A stretch of 64,000 nucleotides of DNA from Micrococcales bacterium KH10 (GTDB lineage: Bacteria; Actinomycetota; Actinomycetes; Actinomycetales; Cellulomonadaceae): contig FZPE01000003.1 in NCBI GenBank assembly GCA_900188465.1, positions 1 through 64,000 on the forward strand, in the 5' to 3' direction. Positions 11,429 through 22,458 of this stretch are shown here, in pieces. Position 1 is the first letter of the stretch; every line of letters starts with the position of its first letter. Below the pieces are notes generated by a model, which saw only the letters and a list, made by a program, of their open reading frames with translations, was not told where the DNA came from and did no database searches. The position numbers and the translations under genes were made by a program.

Positions 11429-12651
11429 GTTGAATATGCGCTGTTCTCGTGGACGTAATCGTGTGTCAGATCGTTGGACCAGATCGTGGCCGAATGAGTT
11501 CCCGCGTTGAGATCAAGGGTGACGTGAACCTCGCGGTCCGCCGCCATGTCGACCTCGGAGCGGTCCGCGTGCGGGCGTGAGTTTTTGCAGACCATCACGC
11601 CGTTGATCGTCACGTCGAGTCGTTCGGCGTCGAATGGGGCGACTTCTTCCGGCACCGTGCCGGCCTGGGCGATGACCCGGCCCCAGTTCGGATCGTTGCC
11701 GAAGATCGCTGCTTTGAACAGGTTGGAACGGGTCACGGTCCGGGCCACGGTCACCGCTGCCTCCTCAGTGGTCGCTCCCACCACGTGCATGGCCACATCA
11801 TGGCTGGCACCTTCGGCATCGGCAACGAGCTGGCGGGCCAGCGACGCGCAGACTTTCCGAACGGCCGCCTTGAACTCATCCTCGCCTGGTTTGACGCCGG
11901 CCGCACCCGAAGCCATGAGCAGGACCGTGTCGGAGGTCGACATGCAGCCGTCAGAATCAACCCGGTCGAAGGTCGTGGACGTGGCGGCGCGCAGCGTTTC
12001 GTCGAGTTCGGCAGCGGCGACATCGGCGTCAGTGGTGATCACACACAACATGGTGGCCATCGCCGGTGCCAGCATGCCCGCACCCTTGGCCATCCCGCCT
12101 ACCGTGAACTGCCCGGTTGCCGTGGTCACGGTGACGTGAGCGGTCTTCGGTCTGCTGTCAGTGGTCATGATCGCCTTAGCAGCGTCACCGCCGCCTGACT
12201 CACTGAGGTGCTGAGCGGCGGTTTCAACACCGTCGAGCAGGATCTGGCGCGGTAGCCGCTCTCCGATCAGGCCCGTCGAGCATACGATCACATCACCCGC
12301 CGATACTCCCAAGCATTCGGCGACTTTCTCTGCGGTGGCGTGTGAGTCCTGGAAGCCTTCAGGCCCGGTCGACACATTGGCACCGCCCGAGTTCAGCACT
12401 ACAGCCTGAGCTACGCCATCGTTGATGACCTGCCGGGACCAGAGCACTGGTGCGCCCACGACGCGGTTGGTCGTGAAGACCGCCGCCGCCGCATCGTTTG
12501 GACCGTCGTTGACCACCAGCGCCATATCTGACTTGCCGGAGGCCTTGAGCCCTGCAGTGATACCGGAAGCTCGAAACCCTTGCGCTGCTGTGACCCCGGG
12601 TGAGGTTCCCGGGTTCGTGCCTTCGAGTGCGTTGCCGAGATAGTCGGTCAT
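11425..12651 (-). CDS. argJ: glutamate N-acetyltransferase (ornithine acetyltransferase)
   Basis: The enzyme recycles the acetyl group from N-acetylornithine to glutamate and often also makes N-acetylglutamate from acetyl-CoA. It is an N-terminal nucleophile enzyme that cleaves itself at an Ala-Thr bond. The APAMATML cleavage site is visible, with the nucleophile Thr at about residue 200, along with the KGAGML lead-in. The 408 aa length is standard. A cyclic acetyl pathway explains why no argE or argA lies in the operon. It overlaps argC and argB by 4 bp. Confidence 0.97.
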   Translation of the reverse strand: MTDYLGNALEGTNPGTSPGVTAAQGFRASGITAGLKASGKSDMALVVNDGPNDAAAAVFTTNRVVGAPVLWSRQVINDGVAQAVVLNSGGANVSTGPEGFQDSHATAEKVAECLGVSAGDVIVCSTGLIGERLPRQILLDGVETAAQHLSESGGGDAAKAIMTTDSRPKTAHVTVTTATGQFTVGGMAKGAGMLAPAMATMLCVITTDADVAAAELDETLRAATSTTFDRVDSDGCMSTSDTVLLMASGAAGVKPGEDEFKAAVRKVCASLARQLVADAEGASHDVAMHVVGATTEEAAVTVARTVTRSNLFKAAIFGNDPNWGRVIAQAGTVPEEVAPFDAERLDVTINGVMVCKNSRPHADRSEVDMAADREVHVTLDLNAGTHSATIWSNDLTHDYVHENSAYST

Positions 12652-13703
12652 GGGGCCACTCCGTTCGTCGGAAGTCCGGTGTGTTCTGGCAGTCCGAGTG
12701 CCAGGTTAAGGGATTGGATGGCGCCGCCTGCGGTGCCCTTGACGAGGTTGTCGATGGCGGTGATGGTGACGACTCGTCCGGCGGCACGGTCGATGGCCAC
12801 TTGGACGAGTGCCGAGTTGCTTCCTTGAACCATCGCAGTGGTGGGCCACTGGCCCGTTGGGAGCACTTGGACGAAGGGCTCACCGCGGTAGAAGTCGCAC
12901 CAGATGTCGTTGATCTGTGTATCGGTGAGTTCTGTGTGCCCCTCGTTCAGTGGTGCTGTGGCTGTCGCCAGGATGCCTCGTGACATGGGCACCAGCACCG
13001 GAGTGAAGGAGAGATTGACGTGCTCGGCACCAGCGAACTGGAGGTTTTGCGCGATCTCTGGGATGTGGCGGTGGGTGCCTGCCACCGCGTACGGTGCCGC
13101 GTTACCGAGGGCCTCGGAAGCGAGCAGATGCGGTTTCACTGCTTTCCCGGCACCGGAGTAGCCGACAGCGAGGACTGCGACGACGTCACCTGTGTCGATG
13201 GTTCCGCTGACCACTCCTGGCTGAAGACCGAGGGTCACCGCGGTAACGTTGCAGCCGGGCACCGCGATACGGCCCGCTCCCGCAAGCTCGTCCCGCTGCC
13301 GACCGCTGCTTCCGATCGCTAGTTCCGGCAGGCCGTAGGGCCAGGTTCCGGCGTGGGCTGAACCATAGAACTTCTCCCACTGTGTGGGGTCGATCAGCCG
13401 ATGGTCGGCACCGAGGTCGACGACGATGGTGTCGGCGGGCAAGGCATCAGCGATCGGCCCACTCGCACCGTGCGGCAGCGCCAGTATGACGATGTCGTGC
13501 CCGGACAGCGTTTCTGTTGTGGTTGGTTCGATGACGCGGTCCGCTAGGGAGCGGATGTGGGGGTGGTGCTCCCCCAGCTTTGTCCCTGCGCTGGAATGCG
13601 CGGTGAGCGTACGGATCTCCAACTCGGGGTGCATGACGGCAAGCCGGAGAAATTCTCCGCCTGCGTACCCGCTCGCACCTGCGACTGCCACAGAAAAAGA
13701 CAT
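12648..13703 (-). CDS. argC: N-acetyl-gamma-glutamyl-phosphate reductase
   Basis: It reduces N-acetylglutamyl phosphate to the semialdehyde with NADPH and is the first gene of the arg operon. The Rossmann start [17 protein letters not shown] and the catalytic Cys in VPGCNVTAV (about residue 151) are visible. Two starts are possible: ATG at 13709 (MHMSFS) or ATG at 13703 (MSFSVAV), and homologues favour the shorter. Neither has a Shine-Dalgarno. An ArgR-box-like sequence sits directly on this start region, suggesting a very short or absent 5' leader. Confidence 0.95.
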   Translation of the reverse strand: MSFSVAVAGASGYAGGEFLRLAVMHPELEIRTLTAHSSAGTKLGEHHPHIRSLADRVIEPTTTETLSGHDIVILALPHGASGPIADALPADTIVVDLGADHRLIDPTQWEKFYGSAHAGTWPYGLPELAIGSSGRQRDELAGAGRIAVPGCNVTAVTLGLQPGVVSGTIDTGDVVAVLAVGYSGAGKAVKPHLLASEALGNAAPYAVAGTHRHIPEIAQNLQFAGAEHVNLSFTPVLVPMSRGILATATAPLNEGHTELTDTQINDIWCDFYRGEPFVQVLPTGQWPTTAMVQGSNSALVQVAIDRAAGRVVTITAIDNLVKGTAGGAIQSLNLALGLPEHTGLPTNGVAP

Positions 13704-13719
13704 GTGCATAACAATACAC
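13704..13719. promoter_or_regulatory. ArgR operator (ARG box) at the argC start
   Basis: GTGCATAACAATACAC matches the remembered mycobacterial ARG box consensus TTGCATAACGATGCAA at 12 of 16 positions. A second perfect palindrome, TATGCATA, lies one half-turn away at 13723-13730, and tandem boxes are usual for hexameric ArgR. The box covers the longer argC start codon and abuts the shorter one. ArgR binding here would block transcription initiation of argCJBDFRGH. The consensus comparison is from memory. Confidence 0.7.
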
Positions 13720-13896
13720 GCTTATGCATATTTGATGGAATCGGTGTGTCGGGCGGTGTCGGTGGGTCTGCTGACGGTCAGTGTAGGAGGCCCCGGGTGC
13801 TGATCACCCGCCCCGCACGACGCCGAGACTGACCAGTTCGACCGGCGAAACCGGCCATAGTTGGCACGCGGCGCCGGTGAGTGATTGGCTGGAGGT

Positions 13897-14892
13897 ATGG
13901 AGGCTATCGTTGCGGCCCGCGCAGGCGGACCAGAAGAACTCGTCCTGACTGAAACCGACCGCCCGCTCCTGGCCGATGGCGAAGTCTTGGTCCGCGTCGC
14001 CTATGCGGGGGTCAACTTCATCGATGTGTATCGGCGCACCGGACAATACCCGGTCGATTTCCCCAACGTGCCGGGCTCCGAAGGCTCCGGCGTGGTGTGT
14101 GAAGTCGACGACGCAGTCACGTCCGTGCAGGTTGGCGATCGGGTGGCATGGGTGGATGGGACGAGTTCCTACGCGGCCTATGTCTCAGTCGCCGCAGACA
14201 GGCTCATCCGGGTGCCCGACGCAATCGACCTGGACGTTGCGGCAGCCGCAGCCCTGCAAGGTCTGACCGCGCACTACCTGGCAACCTCCACCTTCCCTAT
14301 CGAATTGAGCGATGACGTGCTGATCCACGCAGGTGCTGGCGGTGTCGGACTACTGCTGACTCAGATGGCCCGTCTGCGCGGCGCTGAACGCATCATCACC
14401 ACCACGTCCACGCCGAGCAAGGCGGAACTGTCACGCCAGGCTGGCGCGACCAATACGTTGAACTACACCGAATTCACCGACATTGCCGACGAGTTGCCAC
14501 GCGCAGTGAAGGCCCTCACCGGCGGCAACGGCGTTCAAGTAGTCTATGACGGGGTAGGACGCACCACCTTTGATGCTTCGCTGGCGAGTCTGACCTCCCG
14601 GGGCATGCTCGTCCTCTTCGGTGCCTCGTCCGGACCGGTGCCACCCTTCGAACTCCAGCGGCTCAATTCCGGTGGATCGCTCTACGTCACGCGCCCCAGC
14701 CTGTGGCACTACGTCGAAACGCGCGACGAACTCACCAGGCGCAGTGGGGAACTCTTCGACTGGATTGCTCGTGGCGATGTCACCGTGCACATTGGACGAG
14801 AATTCCCACTTGCCGAGGCCGCAGCAGCCCACCGGTTCCTCGAATCCCGGCAATCCACCGGAAAGGTATTGCTTGCGGTTGATCCCGAATAG
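13897..14892 (+). CDS. zinc-less quinone oxidoreductase (MDR family)
   Basis: This medium-chain dehydrogenase/reductase of about 331 aa resembles NADPH:quinone oxidoreductase (QorA type). The GroES-like N-terminal half contains VRVAYAGVNFIDVYRRTGQY and PGSEGSGVV. The Rossmann motif HAGAGGVGLLLTQMARLRGA sits near residue 145, and the zinc ligands of alcohol dehydrogenases are absent. The ATG at 13897 aligns with family starts (MEAIVAARAGG), but its GGAGGT is immediately adjacent; an in-frame TTG at 13885 has GGTGAG 3 nt upstream and could be the real start. It is a single gene, divergent from argC and convergent with pheT. Confidence 0.88.
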   Translation: MEAIVAARAGGPEELVLTETDRPLLADGEVLVRVAYAGVNFIDVYRRTGQYPVDFPNVPGSEGSGVVCEVDDAVTSVQVGDRVAWVDGTSSYAAYVSVAADRLIRVPDAIDLDVAAAAALQGLTAHYLATSTFPIELSDDVLIHAGAGGVGLLLTQMARLRGAERIITTTSTPSKAELSRQAGATNTLNYTEFTDIADELPRAVKALTGGNGVQVVYDGVGRTTFDASLASLTSRGMLVLFGASSGPVPPFELQRLNSGGSLYVTRPSLWHYVETRDELTRRSGELFDWIARGDVTVHIGREFPLAEAAAAHRFLESRQSTGKVLLAVDPE

Positions 14893-14924
14893 CGAGTGGC
14901 TCGCGCCGATCCCATCACCTGCCA

Positions 14925-14956
14925 TCGACCTCCCGGTAAATAACCAGTGAGGTCGA
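14925..14956. terminator. possible bidirectional terminator between qor-like gene and pheT
   Basis: TCGACCTC (14925-14932) and GAGGTCGA (14949-14956) form a perfect 8-bp stem, with partial further pairing (GGT/ACC) inside the loop. It lies in the 92-bp gap between two convergent genes, where a shared terminator is expected. No strong T-tract follows on either side, so it may act only weakly or with Rho. Confidence 0.4.
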
Positions 14957-14984
14957 CGGCAGCGCGATAGTTCGAGGTAGTGCG

Positions 14985-17584
14985 CTAAGCGCGCAGTGCG
15001 GCGCCGAGGGTCTCAGCGGCCCGAATGGCGCCCTCGCGCACGTGAACAGCATCCTCAGCAGTCAAGGTCCGGTCCACAGCACGCAATCGCAGGGCGAAGG
15101 CCAAAGATTTCTTGCCGTTGCCAATGGCCTCACCGCGGTAGATGTCGAAGAGGCGGACCGATTCGACCAGATCACCGCCGCCGACCTCAATGGCAGCAGC
15201 GAGCGCCGCCGCTGTGACTGACTCGTCTACGACAAATGCCAGGTCTTCCTTGGTCACCGGGAAGGTGGACACCGGGTCAGCCTGCACCGGTTCGTCCGCG
15301 CTGTGTTCCAGCAAAGCATCGAAGTCGATCTCAAATGCCACCGCGCGAGCGGGCAGCCCAAGGCGCTCAAGCACCTTCGGGTGCAGTTCGCCAGCATGAC
15401 CGATGACGACGCTCTGGCCATCTTCCCATGCGGAATCGATGGCGATAGCAGCACATCGTCCGGGGTGCCATGGCGCGCGTTCCGTTGCGGTCACAGTGGC
15501 CTCGGACCCGACGCGGCGCGCAACAGTCCGAGCCAATTCGATGGCGTCGGTGTAGTCCGCCACGCGGCCATTGCCCCACCATCCCGTTGGCCAGATATTG
15601 CCGACGAGCACACCCGCAACGAATCGCGGCTGATCCGGGATGGCCGCGGCGAGCGCGGCGAGTTCGTCATCGTTGGGACGAGTTCCACCCGGCAAGGCCG
15701 GAGCACTCAGGGTGTGGTCGCCGCTCCGGAAGACCAGACCCGACTCGAAGACTGCTACGTCGGTGGCGCCGCGTGCGAGATTTCGCGCGGTCGCATCCAG
15801 CAATGTCGCCAGGATCGACGTACGCAGCCCAGGCCGATCGTCGCCGAGCGGGTTACGCAGTACCACGACACCGCGACGCGGGTCATCGGCCGGAATGTCG
15901 AGCACATCATTGACATCTGACGCGACAAAGGGATAGGTCAGCGTCTCGACGAGACCGTGCTCCGCGAGCGTGCGCGCTACCGAACGGCGCAATTGCTGAG
16001 CGCGAGTGAGCCCTCGTCCAGCAGGAGCCGTTGGCAGTACCGGCACGATCTGGTCGTAGCCGATGATCCGAGCGATCTCTTCGACGAGTTCAGCAGCACC
16101 CGTCAGATCGGGCCGCCAGGACGGCGGGAGAACCTCAAGCATGTCGGCGTTATCGGCTGCCGGTGCCACCTGACATCCGATCTGTTCCAGCACACTGACG
16201 ATCTGCTCACGGGTGTAGTCGACTCCGACGAGCCGGGCTGGCTCGCCCAGCGGCAAATCGATCGCTGAGGGCTCCGGCACATTGTTCAGGTCTGAAACAG
16301 CGTTGTCGGCAGTTCCCCCTGCGAACTCGACCAGAAGGTCAACCACCCGCTGGGCTGCGACCGGCGGCAATTGCGGGTCGACACCGCGCTCGAATCGCTT
16401 CGCGGCCTCGGAAGGCAGTTTGTGACGACGCGCAGTGCGCGCCACCGTGATCGAGTCGAAGTGCGCAGCCTCAACGAGCACATCCACCGTGGCATCAGTG
16501 ACCTCGCTTGAGGCGCCGCCCATCACCCCAGCAAGGCCGAGCACACGTGATCCTTCACCGCCGTCGGGAGAATCGGTGATGAGCAAGTCCTGCGTGTCCA
16601 GGCGACGCTCCACGTCGTCTAGGGTCGTCAGCGTCTCACCCGCGCGCGCACGACGCACCACGATGGGGGCGCTGACCTGCGCCAGGTCATAGGCGTGCAA
16701 CGGCTGCCCGAGGTCGAGCATCACGTAGTTGGTCACATCGACCGCGATGGAGATGGAGCGCATCCCGGCCTGCTCCAACCGGCGAGCCATCCAACGAGGG
16801 GTCGGTGCCTTCGGATTCACGCCGCGCACGATACGTGTGACAAAGCGGTCGCAACCGGCCACTCCGTGAATCGGGGCGCTGTCAGCAACCTGTACGGCGA
16901 AGCCGTCAGCAGTCGGCTCAGGCAGCCGCCCAGACAGATTCGCGGCCAACCCAGGATCGGTGAAATCGCCGCCGGTGGCGTGGGAGTATTCGCGCGCCAC
17001 ACCGCGTACGGAGAAGCAGTAGCCGCGATCCGGGGTGACGTTGATCTCAAGCGTCTCGGTGTTCAGCCCGAGCAATTCCAGAGCGTCGTCTCCAACCGCG
17101 AAGTCAGGTTCCGTCGGGTCGTCACCGCGGTGCAGCACGATGATACCGTCTTGATCCTCGCCCAGACCCAGTTCCTTGGCGGAGCAGATCATGCCGTCAG
17201 AGACGTGTCCGTATGTCTTACGAGCGGCGATCGCGAAACCACCAGGCAGCACCGCACCCGGCAATGAGACCACGACCCAGTCGCCCTCGACGAAGTTGTG
17301 CGCGCCGCAGACAATACCGCGCGCCACAGTCGGTTGACCGGCATCATCCAGATCGTTATGCGAGCCCACGTCGACCTGGCACCAGTTGATGGTCTTGCCG
17401 TTCTTCTGTGGTTCCGGCTCGCGGGACAGCACTCGTCCGACCACCACCGGCCCGGTGACGGAAGCACGATGAATCGCCTCTTCCTCCAAGCCCATGCGAA
17501 CCAGTGCCGCCGCCAGCTGTTCGGTGGTCTCATCCGGCCGAACTACTACGTGCTCAGCGAGCCAATCACGGATAACGAAAGGCA

Positions 17585-17585
<1 letters not shown>
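14985..17585 (-). CDS. pheT: phenylalanine-tRNA ligase beta subunit
   Basis: This is the large subunit of the alpha2-beta2 synthetase that charges tRNA-Phe. The 866 residues include an N-terminal tRNA-binding OB domain (GRVLSREPEPQKNGKTINWCQVDVG, about residues 50-75), the B3/B4 editing domain with VTPDRGYCFSVRGVARE, a central B5 domain, and a C-terminal ferredoxin-fold anticodon-binding domain (about 770-866, FPVTKEDLAFVVDESV). The length is slightly above the usual 800-830. Its ATG overlaps the pheS stop by one base (TGATG), so the two subunits are translationally coupled. Confidence 0.96.
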
Positions 17586-18682
<1,097 letters not shown>

Positions 18683-18777
18683 TCACCCTCGACGGGGCAA
18701 TCACGATGAACATTCTAAGTCACGCTTACCAGAAGCATCGCCATTCAAAGACAATCGCCGTTCGTTCAAACATTGAG

Positions 18778-18807
18778 TTGTTCATTTGCACATCTTGTGG
18801 CTACGAT
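18778..18807 (+). promoter_or_regulatory. promoter of DeoR-type regulator, probably leaderless
   Basis: TTGTTC (18778-18783) and TACGAT (18802-18807) are separated by 18 bp. The GTG start codon at 18814 begins six bases after the -10 element, exactly where a transcript would start. The upstream stretch contains repeated GTTCA motifs (GTTCGTTCAAACA and TTGTTCATTTG, roughly 18758-18790), resembling operators of GlpR/DeoR repressors and pointing to autoregulation. This is inferred from sequence pattern only. Confidence 0.5.
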
Positions 18808-18813
18808 GAGCGG

Positions 18814-19575
18814 GTGGATCAACCCGCACGCATCACAAGAATCCTGTCTGCCCTGCATGAGCACGGCCAAGTCACCGTCAGTCAACTGGCTGCCGATCTT
18901 GACACGTCCCCGATGACGATCCGGCGAGACCTCGGCGACCTTGACGCTCAGGGCATGCTCCGGCGCACCCATGGCGGCGCCCGACTTCCCGAAGTACGCA
19001 GCGGTGTCAATACCCCGTTTGCGGTACGGGAGCACGAGCACGTGGAATCGAAAGCCAGGCTCGCCGCTGCCGCGCGGCAGTTGCTGCGCGACGACGAACT
19101 CATCGCCTTGGATTCGGGCACGACCTGTGCGCATGTCGCTCGCACCTTTTTTGACCTCGCCGCAACGGTGACCGCGGTCTCCCTGCCGGTTGCCGCCATA
19201 CTGGCCACTGCGGACGATATCGAGGTCGTCATGCCCGGCGGCACACTTCGCCATGACGAGGGTTCCCTCGCCGGACCGGCCACGACTGCATACCTACGCT
19301 CGCTCAACTTCGATGTGGCCATCATCTCGGGATGCGGCACGTCGCTCGACCGCGGCATCACGTCACGCGACCCGCTAGAGGCCGACGTCAAACGTGCACT
19401 GATCGAGCGTGCCACCCGCTCCATCGTGGTGTGTGACCGCAATAAATGGGGCACCGCGAGTTTTATCCAAGTCGCAGAGTTAGCCAGCATCGACGTGCTG
19501 GTCACCGACGCAACGCTGACCGCATCCGAACAGAACCTCCTTAAACAACACAACGTATCGGTGGTGACCGTATGA
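18814..19575 (+). CDS. DeoR/GlpR-family transcriptional regulator
   Basis: The 253-residue protein has an N-terminal DeoR helix-turn-helix (ARITRILSALHEHGQ, then LDTSPMTIRRDLGDLDAQG, residues 4-55) and the linker RRTHGGARLP. A C-terminal sugar-phosphate sensor domain with ALDSGTTCAHVA follows. Such proteins repress sugar catabolism or transport genes until a phosphorylated sugar appears. The GTG at 18814 is chosen because the DNA-binding domain starts right after it; the upstream extension to 18664 is unconserved and overlaps pheS. It overlaps the following transporter gene by 4 bp, so it probably regulates that transporter. The effector is unknown. Confidence 0.9.
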   Translation: MDQPARITRILSALHEHGQVTVSQLAADLDTSPMTIRRDLGDLDAQGMLRRTHGGARLPEVRSGVNTPFAVREHEHVESKARLAAAARQLLRDDELIALDSGTTCAHVARTFFDLAATVTAVSLPVAAILATADDIEVVMPGGTLRHDEGSLAGPATTAYLRSLNFDVAIISGCGTSLDRGITSRDPLEADVKRALIERATRSIVVCDRNKWGTASFIQVAELASIDVLVTDATLTASEQNLLKQHNVSVVTV

Positions 19576-20801
19576 CCGAGCAGGTCTCAACCCAGCCAAC
19601 AATCGACCTCAGACGGCTGCTGAAGGCGCGTATCGCCACGTTCGCGGTGTTCGCAGTCAACGGGTTGCTGTTAGCGGTATGGGTGGTATCCATTCCTGAC
19701 ATCCAACGCGCCACCAGAGTCAGCGAAGCAACCATCGGCACGCTACTGCTGCTCCTGGGCGGGGCGGGATTCATCGGCATGCAACTCGCAGGTGCAGCCT
19801 CGGACAGATTCGGTTCCAAGCCGATAGTGCTCGGCACCGGAATCTTGACCACTGCCGCCGTCTTCCTTCCAGCACTGGCCCACAGCACCACGACATTGGC
19901 ACTCGCCCTGGCGCTGTTCGGGTTCGCACTCGGCGCCATGGACGTGGCGATGAACGCTCACGCAGTGGGATTGGAACGACGATATCGGCGCGCTATCCTC
20001 GCCGCTTTCCACGCATTCTTCTCAGTCGGCGGAGCTATCGGCGCATTTGCCGGGGCAGCCGCTTTCCGTGCCGACTTCACCGTTGTGCAACTGATGGGAA
20101 CCGCCGGTGTGCTCGGCGCCGTCACGCTGATCGCAAGTTACTTCCTGCTGCTGCCGCCCGCCTTGGAGCGCGAGTCCCACAGCGCAGCACCCCGCCAGAC
20201 TCGAAAGCGTTCACTGGGACTGTCGAAGCCCGTCGTGCTGCTGGGGGCAACCGCGTTCTTGCTGATGCTTGCCGAGGGAGTCGCCAACGACTGGAGCGCG
20301 TTGCAGATTCAAGATCGTTTCGACGCCACAACTTCGACCGCGGCCGTCGGCTACGGCATTTTCGCCGTGACCATGACACTGGGACGCTTCAGCACTGACC
20401 ATATCGTTAGGCTCGTCGGTCCCGGACCGATCCTGCTGTGGGGTTCATTGACCGCCGCCGTGGCGTTGGCCTTCATCAGCCTCGCACCCACCCTGTGGTT
20501 GAACTACGTGGGATGGGCGCTACTCGGCATCGGGCTGAGCGGTTGTGTTGCCCAGTTGTTCACCGCATCTGGCAATCTGCCGGGAATCAACCCCGGTGTC
20601 GCCATGTCACGTGTCGTCGGCATGGGTTACTTGGGCATTCTCGCTGGCCCGGCGGTCATCGGCTGGCTGACCCATGTGACCTCACTGTCGACCGCACTGC
20701 TGCTGCCCGCGCTGGGTTGTATCGCGGCCTATGCGATGGCACGCCAGGCGGCGAAGTATCTGCCGGACCTGCGGTCGACTCCTGAGAACACGGCTGAGTA
20801 G
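19572..20801 (+). CDS. MFS transporter
   Basis: The 409-residue protein has about 12 hydrophobic segments and the MFS loop motif in GAASDRFGSKPIVLGTGI (between helices 2 and 3). The sequence FGFALGAMDVAMNAHAV with ERRYRRAILAAFHAFFSVGGAIGA is characteristic of the YbjJ-like group of uncharacterised MFS permeases. Pairing with a DeoR-type regulator suggests a sugar or sugar-derivative substrate, but this is only an inference. Its start overlaps the regulator's stop (ATGA). It converges on the RNA methyltransferase gene with a 4-bp gap. Confidence 0.88.
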   Translation: MTEQVSTQPTIDLRRLLKARIATFAVFAVNGLLLAVWVVSIPDIQRATRVSEATIGTLLLLLGGAGFIGMQLAGAASDRFGSKPIVLGTGILTTAAVFLPALAHSTTTLALALALFGFALGAMDVAMNAHAVGLERRYRRAILAAFHAFFSVGGAIGAFAGAAAFRADFTVVQLMGTAGVLGAVTLIASYFLLLPPALERESHSAAPRQTRKRSLGLSKPVVLLGATAFLLMLAEGVANDWSALQIQDRFDATTSTAAVGYGIFAVTMTLGRFSTDHIVRLVGPGPILLWGSLTAAVALAFISLAPTLWLNYVGWALLGIGLSGCVAQLFTASGNLPGINPGVAMSRVVGMGYLGILAGPAVIGWLTHVTSLSTALLLPALGCIAAYAMARQAAKYLPDLRSTPENTAE

Positions 20802-20805
20802 CCGG

Positions 20806-21678
20806 TTAGCGTTGTGCGCGTGCGGACGCGTACAGACATATTGTGGCTGCCATGGCCAAGTTCAACGACTCAGCGTGGCCGCGCAGCGGAATGCGCACCG
20901 TCCAGTCGGCGAGGCCACGATCCGCATCGGTCAGGCCCCAGGCTTCATTGCCGAAAAGCCACACCGTCTCACGAGCCAGATCTGGTTGCGAGGCCTCGTC
21001 GTGACCGGCGATGTCGAGCAAGTCATCGAGGTCGAATTCACCACGCCCGTCAGCGGCGCAAATCATCATGCCGTGGTTGCGTAGTTCGGCAATGACCGCA
21101 CCAAGGTCACGGGCGCCGTCCGACGCCACGACAGGCAGGTGAAAAAGCGATCCGACCGTCGAGCGGATCAACTTGGGGTTGTACAGCTCGACACTGTCAC
21201 CGGCCAAGATCACCCCGTCAGCACCACAGGCATCCGCGGCACGGATCACCGTGCCGGCATTTCCAGGGTCGCGTGCGTTAGCGAGCAGTGCGACAACGCG
21301 CGGATTCGTGCTCGTCATATCGGCAACGCAGACACTGTCGGCACTCATGACGGCTAGAATGCCCTGTGCGTCCGAACTGATGTGTTCGACGACCTCCGGG
21401 CTGGCCTGTGCGATACGCACGTCGTGCTGACGCGCGTCGCCGATAATTTCGACATGACGAGCCGCCGCCTGGGGCGTCACGTAGAGTTCCACGACGTGGT
21501 CAACCGCGAAGCTGATCGCTTCGCGTACTGCCTGTGGCCCTTCGACGAGGTATCTGCCGGTCTTGCGGCGTGCAGAACGCCCGCCGAGTGCACGAATGGC
21601 CTTGATCCGATCACTGCGCGGATTCGCGAGGATGGAGGTGCCGGGGTGCACTGGCGGGCGTCTGTCAGTCATATTCAT
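20806..21678 (-). CDS. TrmH (SpoU) family RNA 2'-O-methyltransferase
   Basis: The N-terminal substrate-binding domain (RSDRIKAIRALGGRSARRKTGRYLVEGPQAV) precedes a SPOUT methyltransferase domain with the three SpoU motifs: NARDPGNAGTVIRAADACG, LFGNEAWGL and the C-terminal IPLRGHAESLNLAMAA. It probably methylates a ribose in 23S rRNA or tRNA using SAM. Starts at 21678 (MNMTDRR) or 21672 (MTDRR) are likely; the frame extends to 21699, but that start lies inside a perfect hairpin. Its position downstream of rplT is common in actinobacteria. Confidence 0.92.
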   Translation of the reverse strand: MNMTDRRPPVHPGTSILANPRSDRIKAIRALGGRSARRKTGRYLVEGPQAVREAISFAVDHVVELYVTPQAAARHVEIIGDARQHDVRIAQASPEVVEHISSDAQGILAVMSADSVCVADMTSTNPRVVALLANARDPGNAGTVIRAADACGADGVILAGDSVELYNPKLIRSTVGSLFHLPVVASDGARDLGAVIAELRNHGMMICAADGRGEFDLDDLLDIAGHDEASQPDLARETVWLFGNEAWGLTDADRGLADWTVRIPLRGHAESLNLAMAATICLYASARAQR

Positions 21679-21682
21679 TGAC

Positions 21683-21701
21683 CCGTGCCCAGGGGGCACG
21701 G
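21683..21701 (-). terminator. hairpin between rplT and TrmH-family gene
   Basis: The arms CCGTGCCC and GGGCACGG form a perfect 8-bp GC-rich stem with a 3-nt loop, 14 nt after the rplT stop codon. There is no T-tract, so it may be an attenuator, a pause or an RNA 3'-end stabiliser separating the ribosomal protein genes from the methyltransferase, rather than a strong intrinsic terminator. Confidence 0.45.
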
Positions 21702-21714
21702 AACATGTGAATGA

Positions 21715-22098
21715 TCAGGCTGCCTTAGGAGCGTTGACGTCCTTCGGCAGGGCATCCTTGGCAACCTTAACGAGTGCCTTGAATGCTGCAGAGTCGTTGA
21801 CCGCTAGCTCAGCGAGCATACGACGGTCGACGTCCACCTCTGCGGCCTTGAGTCCCTGGATAAACCGGTTGTAGGTCAGTCCCTCCGCGCGAACCGCAGC
21901 GTTAATGCGCTGGATCCACAGCTTGCGGAAGTCACCCTTGCGCGCCTTACGGTCACGGTATGCGTAAACCAGTGAGTGGGTAACCTGTTCCTTCGCCTTG
22001 CGGTAAAGGCGTGAGCGCTGGCCGCGGTAACCGCTGGCCCGCTCGAGGGTTGAACGACGCTTCTTCTGGGCGTTAACCGCCCGCTTCACGCGTGCCAC
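21715..22098 (-). CDS. rplT: 50S ribosomal protein L20
   Basis: The 127-residue basic protein begins [15 protein letters not shown] and has the characteristic [19 protein letters not shown] and [16 protein letters not shown] stretches. L20 binds 23S rRNA early in 50S assembly. It is third in the infC-rpmI-rplT operon, 62 bp after rpmI. L20 autoregulates the operon in some bacteria; no clear L20-binding pseudoknot was identified here. Confidence 0.98.
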   Translation of the reverse strand: MARVKRAVNAQKKRRSTLERASGYRGQRSRLYRKAKEQVTHSLVYAYRDRKARKGDFRKLWIQRINAAVRAEGLTYNRFIQGLKAAEVDVDRRMLAELAVNDSAAFKALVKVAKDALPKDVNAPKAA

Positions 22099-22160
22099 GT
22101 GATGCTCCTTGCAGTTCGGGGTCGGATAGGGGAATCGACAACGGCGCTAGCCGTCATGAC

Positions 22161-22355
22161 TCACTTACCGAGCAACTTCTTGATCTTGGGGGTGTCGGCA
22201 TCAGAGACCACTTGGTCCATGCTGATGCGGCGAGTACGGCGTGACGACTTGTGCTCAAGCAGGTGGCGCTTGTTGGCGTGTTCACGCATGATCTTGCCGC
22301 TACCGGTCACCCGGAAACGCTTCTTAGCACCGGAGTGCGTCTTGTTCTTCGGCAT
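22161..22355 (-). CDS. rpmI: 50S ribosomal protein L35
   Basis: This 64-residue, very basic protein starts [21 protein letters not shown], with the typical central [18 protein letters not shown]. It is a standard component of the large subunit. It lies between infC and rplT on the same strand, in the almost universal order. Confidence 0.98.
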   Translation of the reverse strand: MPKNKTHSGAKKRFRVTGSGKIMREHANKRHLLEHKSSRRTRRISMDQVVSDADTPKIKKLLGK

Positions 22356-22458
22356 GACTGCCGTCTCTCCTCATCTCTGGTCAGCCAGTAACTGGCTGAC
22401 ATTTCAGCGCTACACGGACAGGTGCAACGCGATACATCGAAGTCTGCGACCGGCGAGG

